Shown here: one piece after another, positions 58,864 through 64,000 of the stretch
Layout: the number at the start of each line of letters is the position of its first letter
Position numbering within the stretch: the first letter of the stretch is position 1
Translations under genes and position numbers: made by a program
Origin: Tepidiphilus succinatimandens
GTDB lineage: Bacteria; Pseudomonadota; Gammaproteobacteria; Burkholderiales; Rhodocyclaceae
Assembly: GCF_006503695.1 (NCBI RefSeq)
Contig: NZ_SBIK01000004.1
Coordinates: forward strand, 1 to 64,000
Direction of reading: 5' to 3'
Length of the DNA: 64,000 nt
Notes under the pieces: model-generated
Databases searched by the model: none
Told to the model about the DNA's origin: nothing
What the model saw: only the letters and a program-made list of their open reading frames with translations

Positions 58864-61800
58864 GTGTTCCCCGCGTGCGCGGGGATGAACCGAAAATCCA
58901 GTGTATCCGCTCGACCTATGACCCGTGTTCCCCGCGTGCGCGGGGATGAACCGGCTGCGTTTTAGGGCCGAAACTAAACACCAGAGTGTTCCCCGCGTGC
59001 GCGGGGATGAACCGACGCTGGACGAGCTGACGCAGCAGATGAGCACGTGTTCCCCGCGTGCGCGGGGATGAACCGCGGCCGGAGGGGGGGGTTCCATTTA
59101 TCCCCCCCGTGTTCCCCGCGTGCGCGGGGATGAACCGTACAGCATTGGCAACCATCCATCCAGCCGGGTGGTGTTCCCCGCGTGCGCGGGGATGAACCGC
59201 GGAGCGCCGCGTACTGGACGCCCTAGGGCTGCGTGTTCCCCGCGTGCGCGGGGATGAACCGCGATCAGCGCCATGATGAGGTCGCCGTCTGCCGTGTTCC
59301 CCGCGTGCGCGGGGATGAACCGCCATCCGCGCCGCCGACACCTTGACCGCCGAGGTGTTCCCCGCGTGCGCGGGGATGAACCGGCGGAATTATGTCCCCC
59401 CGCCCGGGCGATCTTGTGTTCCCCGCGTGCGCGGGGATGAACCGCAATCCCTAACGCGGATGTGCATGTGGTGCGCGTGTTCCCCGCGTGCGCGGGGATG
59501 AACCGCGCACCCCCACGGCCACACGGCCATCGACCGGGTGTTCCCCGCGTGCGCGGGGATGAACCGTACGGGACCGGTTCAAGGCGATGCTTGGCATCGT
59601 GTTCCCCGCGTGCGCGGGGATGAACCGGATGGCGACATCGTCAGCGGCGCCAACCTGCAGTGTTCCCCGCGTGCGCGGGGATGAACCTTTGCGTCGCGGT
59701 GTTGTCCAGCAGGCCGAAGAGGTGTTCCCCGCGTGCGCGGGGATGAACCGAACCATGAACCAGCTTCCATCCCCTGCGCGCTCGTGTTCCCCGCGTGCGC
59801 GGGGATGAACCGTCGCCACTGGCGGCGGCGCGGGGCAATACCAGCGTGTTCCCCGCGTGCGCGGGGATGAACCGTCGGCGACACCCGCAGCGTGCTGATG
59901 GACAACGTGTTCCCCGCGTGCGCGGGGATGAACCGGCCGAGCAGATGGGCATGACCCCGGCGCAGTGGTGTTCCCCGCGTGCGCGGGGATGAACCGATCA
60001 CATTCACATCGTGGCCAGCCGGGTAGGGGTGTTCCCCGCGTGCGCGGGGATGAACCGTCCTTGATGGTCTGGTGGTGCGCCTTGCTGCCGTGTTCCCCGC
60101 GTGCGCGGGGATGAACCGCAGCGCGCCCCGTTGCCGGGGGCGCCTCTGCCGTGTTCCCCGCGTGCGCGGGGATGAACCGCATGAAGCGGTTGCGTGAAGG
60201 CGTCCTGTTCCGTGTTCCCCGCGTGCGCGGGGATGAACCGAATTGCGGTATGTTTGGGAATGGTATCTCGAGGGTGTTCCCCGCGTGCGCGGGGATGAAC
60301 CGGATACCAAGAAGGCGCTCAACCCGGTAGAGTGGTGTTCCCCGCGTGCGCGGGGATGAACCTTTGCCATTGGCAGCCCCCATATCGACTACACCGTGTT
60401 CCCCGCGTGCGCGGGGATGAACCGCCATCGGGAGCACGAAACGAGGCGCTGGACTGGTGTTCCCCGCGTGCGCGGGGATGAACCGCCAACCCGCCACACC
60501 TGCGCGTCTGGTCGATCGTGTTCCCCGCGTGCGCGGGGATGAACCAGGGGTGGGCTAGGGTTGCTTGAGTTGCGATGCCGTGTTCCCCGCGTGCGCGGGG
60601 ATGAACCTGCCCGATCTCCCGCCACTGCTCGTCTGTGAGCGTGTTCCCCGCGTGCGCGGGGATGAACCGCCATCCGCGCCGCCGACACCTTGACCGCCGA
60701 GGTGTTCCCCGCGTGCGCGGGGATGAACCGGAACTGGCGACGCGCTACGGCGGCGACCCGAACGTGTTCCCCGCGTGCGCGGGGATGAACCGCCCGTCAC
60801 GTGCTGACCCTCAGCCGCGACTACGTGTTCCCCGCGTGCGCGGGGATGAACCGCCGAATGGCGACCTTCAACGAGGAATACCGCGGTGTTCCCCGCGTGC
60901 GCGGGGATGAACCGCAGTGGACTGGTGGCCCTGCCGCCCTATCCAAGTGTTCCCCGCGTGCGCGGGGATGAACCGCTTATTGTCCCCTACCGGCGCCCCG
61001 TGCCCGTGTGTTCCCCGCGTGCGCGGGGATGAACCGCGAGGGGGCACCCAATAGCACGCCAATGTGCTGTGTTCCCCGCGTGCGCGGGGATGAACCGGGC
61101 CGCGGCTTCCGCGGCGCGCTGGAATACGATCGTGTTCCCCGCGTGCGCGGGGATGAACCGTTAGCTAACCGTTCGAGCCGGTTATCTAACTTCGTGTTCC
61201 CCGCGTGCGCGGGGATGAACCGGCAGCGGACGCTCTGAACCAAGCCACGCGGAGGTGTTCCCCGCGTGCGCGGGGATGAACCGATCGAAAACCAGATGCC
61301 CCGCGGCCAGCTCGGGTGTTCCCCGCGTGCGCGGGGATGAACCGGCGATATGCGCCGGTGCGCTTAGGGTAGCGCCGTGTTCCCCGCGTGCGCGGGGATG
61401 AACCGCACGCCAGCGTGATCGATAGTTATTTCGTCTTCGTGTTCCCCGCGTGCGCGGGGATGAACCGCCTCTTTCACCTCCGGCGGAATATCCGTGATGG
61501 TGTTCCCCGCGTGCGCGGGGATGAACCGGGCGACCCCGCCGCCGTGCGCACCTCGACCATGTGTTCCCCGCGTGCGCGGGGATGAACCGGGCGCGAAGCG
61601 GCCCCGGCTGGCTGGCGCGGCGTGTTCCCCGCGTGCGCGGGGATGAACCGCTCATGGCTTCTCTTCTCCCCAATCGTCCGGCGTGTTCCCCGCGTGCGCG
61701 GGGATGAACCGCCTCTACCGGGTGCGGGATGCACTCGGCCTGAGTGTTCCCCGCGTGCGCGGGGATGAACCGCCACGCGGAGGATGAGGTGGAGGCACTA

Positions 61801-63801
61801 CGTCGTGTTCCCCGCGTGCGCGGGGATGAACCGCATGATGTGCGCGTGCCAGTTGCCATTATGCCGTGTTCCCCGCGTGCGCGGGGATGAACCGCAAAGA
61901 GCAGCGCTTGTGGATCGAGCGGCTCAGTGTTCCCCGCGTGCGCGGGGATGAACCGCTACAAACTCATCCCCGGCGCGTCGCGCTCGAGTGTTCCCCGCGT
62001 GCGCGGGGATGAACCGTCGCTTTAAACAGGCTAGTGCCGCCAAGCGACGTGTTCCCCGCGTGCGCGGGGATGAACCGCTAATCGGCAAGCGCTGCCTGAT
62101 CTACTCGGGAGTGTTCCCCGCGTGCGCGGGGATGAACCGCGCCCTGACTTCGCCATGTCCGTGGCAATCATGTGTTCCCCGCGTGCGCGGGGATGAACCG
62201 GGCTGCGGCAGTTTCACGGAATACGTGGAACGGGTGTTCCCCGCGTGCGCGGGGATGAACCGTTGTCAGACAAGTGCACGGCACGGCACGCCCCGCGTGT
62301 TCCCCGCGTGCGCGGGGATGAACCGAAGCCGATAGACTCTACCAGTCCGGCAATTACGTGTTCCCCGCGTGCGCGGGGATGAACCGTCGGCAGCGATACC
62401 GGCGGCGGCGCTAAAGCAGTGTTCCCCGCGTGCGCGGGGATGAACCGCGCGGGATCGAGGGCGTCGAGCGCCCGATCGTGTGTTCCCCGCGTGCGCGGGG
62501 ATGAACCGGCGCGGGCCAGCCGCCAGCAGTGGAGGGTGGGGTGTTCCCCGCGTGCGCGGGGATGAACCGTGGGTCGCGGTTGCCGTTGGCGGGCTGGTTG
62601 GCGTGTTCCCCGCGTGCGCGGGGATGAACCGCCATCCGCGCCGCCGACACCTTGACCGCCGAGCGTGTTCCCCGCGTGCGCGGGGATGAACCGCATATCA
62701 GCCACGAGACGATCGGTATCAGTTAGGTGTTCCCCGCGTGCGCGGGGATGAACCGGACACCAGCGCGGTGAATCCATCGATCACCCAGCGTGTTCCCCGC
62801 GTGCGCGGGGATGAACCGCGGGCCGAGCGTGTCATCGTGGCCGGAGAGAAGTGTTCCCCGCGTGCGCGGGGATGAACCGGAGCGCATGGAGGACAAGCGG
62901 CTGCGCCTGCCCCGTGTTCCCCGCGTGCGCGGGGATGAACCTGCTCCAGCTCGCGTGCGACGCGAGGTTGTTGAGTGTTCCCCGCGTGCGCGGGGATGAA
63001 CCGATCGCAGCGGCAGAGAAACGGGCGCAAGAGGCGTGTTCCCCGCGTGCGCGGGGATGAACCGGCGGCTTCGGCCGCTATGGACGTGAAGGCCTCGTGT
63101 TCCCCGCGTGCGCGGGGATGAACCGCGCTTCTGCAGCTTGGCAAGGCTGGCGTTGCGGGTGTTCCCCGCGTGCGCGGGGATGAACCGTCGCTTGGCAACG
63201 TCGGCGGCTCCCTCGCGCAGTGTTCCCCGCGTGCGCGGGGATGAACCGGCTGCGGAAGCGGCCTAATCACAGATACAGAAGTGTTCCCCGCGTGCGCGGG
63301 GATGAACCGGACGATTTGGCGTCGAACCATACTATGCCATCGTGTTCCCCGCGTGCGCGGGGATGAACCGCCGCAGGCGCTGGAGCGCATGAAGGCGGAC
63401 GGCGTGTTCCCCGCGTGCGCGGGGATGAACCGAGCAGGGTATCGGGCGCGGCAAGGCATTCGGCTGTGTTCCCCGCGTGCGCGGGGATGAACCGATGCAA
63501 TCCTTCAACGTCGTGAAGGATCTCAGGTGTTCCCCGCGTGCGCGGGGATGAACCGACCACATCGCCGACGCCATGCGATATCGCGTGCGTGTTCCCCGCG
63601 TGCGCGGGGATGAACCGCAAAAAGCCGCCGAGGCGGCCGCGCGGGCTGAGGTGTTCCCCGCGTGCGCGGGGATGAACCAGTAGCCGCCAGAGGCAGGGAC
63701 GTTCCAGCATGTGTTCCCCGCGTGCGCGGGGATGAACCGGCGCTCTTTGACATCCGGCTGCATCCGCCACGTGTGTTCCCCGCGTGCGCGGGGATGAACC
63801 G
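58864..63801 (+). CRISPR. Type I-E CRISPR array, 81 repeats and 80 spacers
   Basis: The 29-bp repeat begins GTGTTCCCCGCGTGCG and ends GGGGATGAACCG; CCCCGCG and CGCGGGG form its hairpin. By reading each repeat start I count 81 copies, with spacers of 32 nt (53), 33 nt (22), 34 nt (4) and 31 nt (1). The first 28 bases are invariant as far as I can see. The last base is G except for T at 59688, 60363, 60608 and 62942 and A at 60546 and 63679. The final repeat (63773-63801) is not degenerate. The cas operon and leader lie at the left, so new spacers enter there. Confidence 0.99.
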
Positions 63802-63807
63802 CCTCTA

Positions 63808-64000
63808 GCAGCCTGTCGGACTTAACCAGGCTATCGGCATGAGATAATGAAGACCTCTCAGGCGGCAACCGGACTTCGATGATGGGGCATTTCGTAGGTG
63901 CTGATCGGGACACCGACTTCCTGCTTCCCCCTTCCGTTCAGGAGTGGTTGCCTGAAGATCACCTGGCCCGGTTTGTTGTTGAAGTGGTTGATCGGCTCGA
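63808..64000 (+). mobile_element. Left end of an IS1182-type insertion sequence
   Basis: Six bases after the last repeat (CCTCTA) sequence unrelated to the array begins with GCAGCCTGTCGGACTTAACC, an end typical of IS1182-family elements, followed by a leader and a transposase gene that runs off the window. The last repeat is intact and only a scrap of spacer-like sequence remains, so the element probably landed in the array or its distal edge. The exact left end and target duplication cannot be fixed without the other end. Confidence 0.65.
63879..64000 (+). CDS. IS1182-family transposase, N-terminal part
   Basis: ATG 63879 begins MMGHFVGADRDTDFLLPPSV, then QEWLPEDHLARFVVEVVDRLD to the window end. 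DR....LLPP...E.LPEDH.AR.V...VD.LD is the conserved start of IS1182/IS5-like DDE transposases. The catalytic part lies beyond the window, so I cannot say if it is intact. ATG 63882 is an equivalent start. Confidence 0.8.
   Translation, partial: MMGHFVGADRDTDFLLPPSVQEWLPEDHLARFVVEVVDRL

Noticed and set aside
58864..63801. Long frames over the array on both strands with repeated words such as [17 protein letters not shown] and VPRVRGDEP
   Set aside because: They are translations of the CRISPR repeat, which has no stop codon in several frames; no start signals, and the spacers make no sense as protein.

Overview
This 64-kb window comes from a GC-rich proteobacterium, most likely a betaproteobacterium of the Rhodocyclales/Hydrogenophilales kind. 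The evidence is a phenylacetate pathway using PaaN, an SHP/diheme cytochrome operon, UbiK and YqjD-type proteins, and a type I-E CRISPR system with a GTGTTCCCCGCG-type repeat. The genus cannot be fixed from the sequence alone.

Layout. 1-525: remnants of an IS481-type transposase, a PIN-domain toxin and a tyrosine recombinase. 526-11869 (minus strand): one urea-use operon, urtABCDE (urea ABC importer) then ureDABCEFG and ureJ (nickel urease, its maturation factors and a HupE/UreJ permease). It is visibly less GC-rich than the rest and its promoter side ends inside a beheaded alpha-E gene, so it looks like an inserted island. 12215-14930: a circularly permuted ATP-grasp protein that has lost its alpha-E partner, and a diheme cytochrome c peroxidase whose signal peptide is out of frame at a run of six G. 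15057-25559 (minus strand): SHP, diheme cytochrome c, cytochrome b and a two-component system; then a little-known four-gene set (thermostable-hemolysin family, AMP-dependent acyl ligase, TenA-like oxygenase, SDR); then a second two-component system coupled to a CDF metal exporter. An Aer-like chemoreceptor (25757) follows divergently. Three direct-repeat boxes of the PmrA/QseB type tie the SHP operon, the four-gene set and the chemoreceptor together.

27400-33083: a MacAB/NodT-type tripartite exporter and an HtpX-like protease. 33097-41804: phenylacetate catabolism (paaY, paaN, and divergently paaG-H-I-K-R-J). The ring-epoxidase genes paaABCDE are not in the window. A TetR-type operator sits just downstream of the paaG -10 box. 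41910-47959: a branched-chain amino acid-type ABC importer, perhaps for aromatic acids, with two tandem duplicate binding proteins and a LivM-LivG fusion. 47979-50018: a hemerythrin, three YqjD/YqjE/YqjK-like genes and ubiK, closed by a strong terminator.

50332-58822: a complete type I-E cas operon (cas3, cse1, cse2, cas7e, cas5e, cas6e, cas1, cas2). It is followed by a short AT-rich leader and an array of 81 repeats and 80 spacers (58864-63801). An IS1182-type element abuts the last repeat. One spacer occurs three times. Single spacers read like the Cas6e glycine-rich loop, a mobilisation relaxase and a phage terminase.
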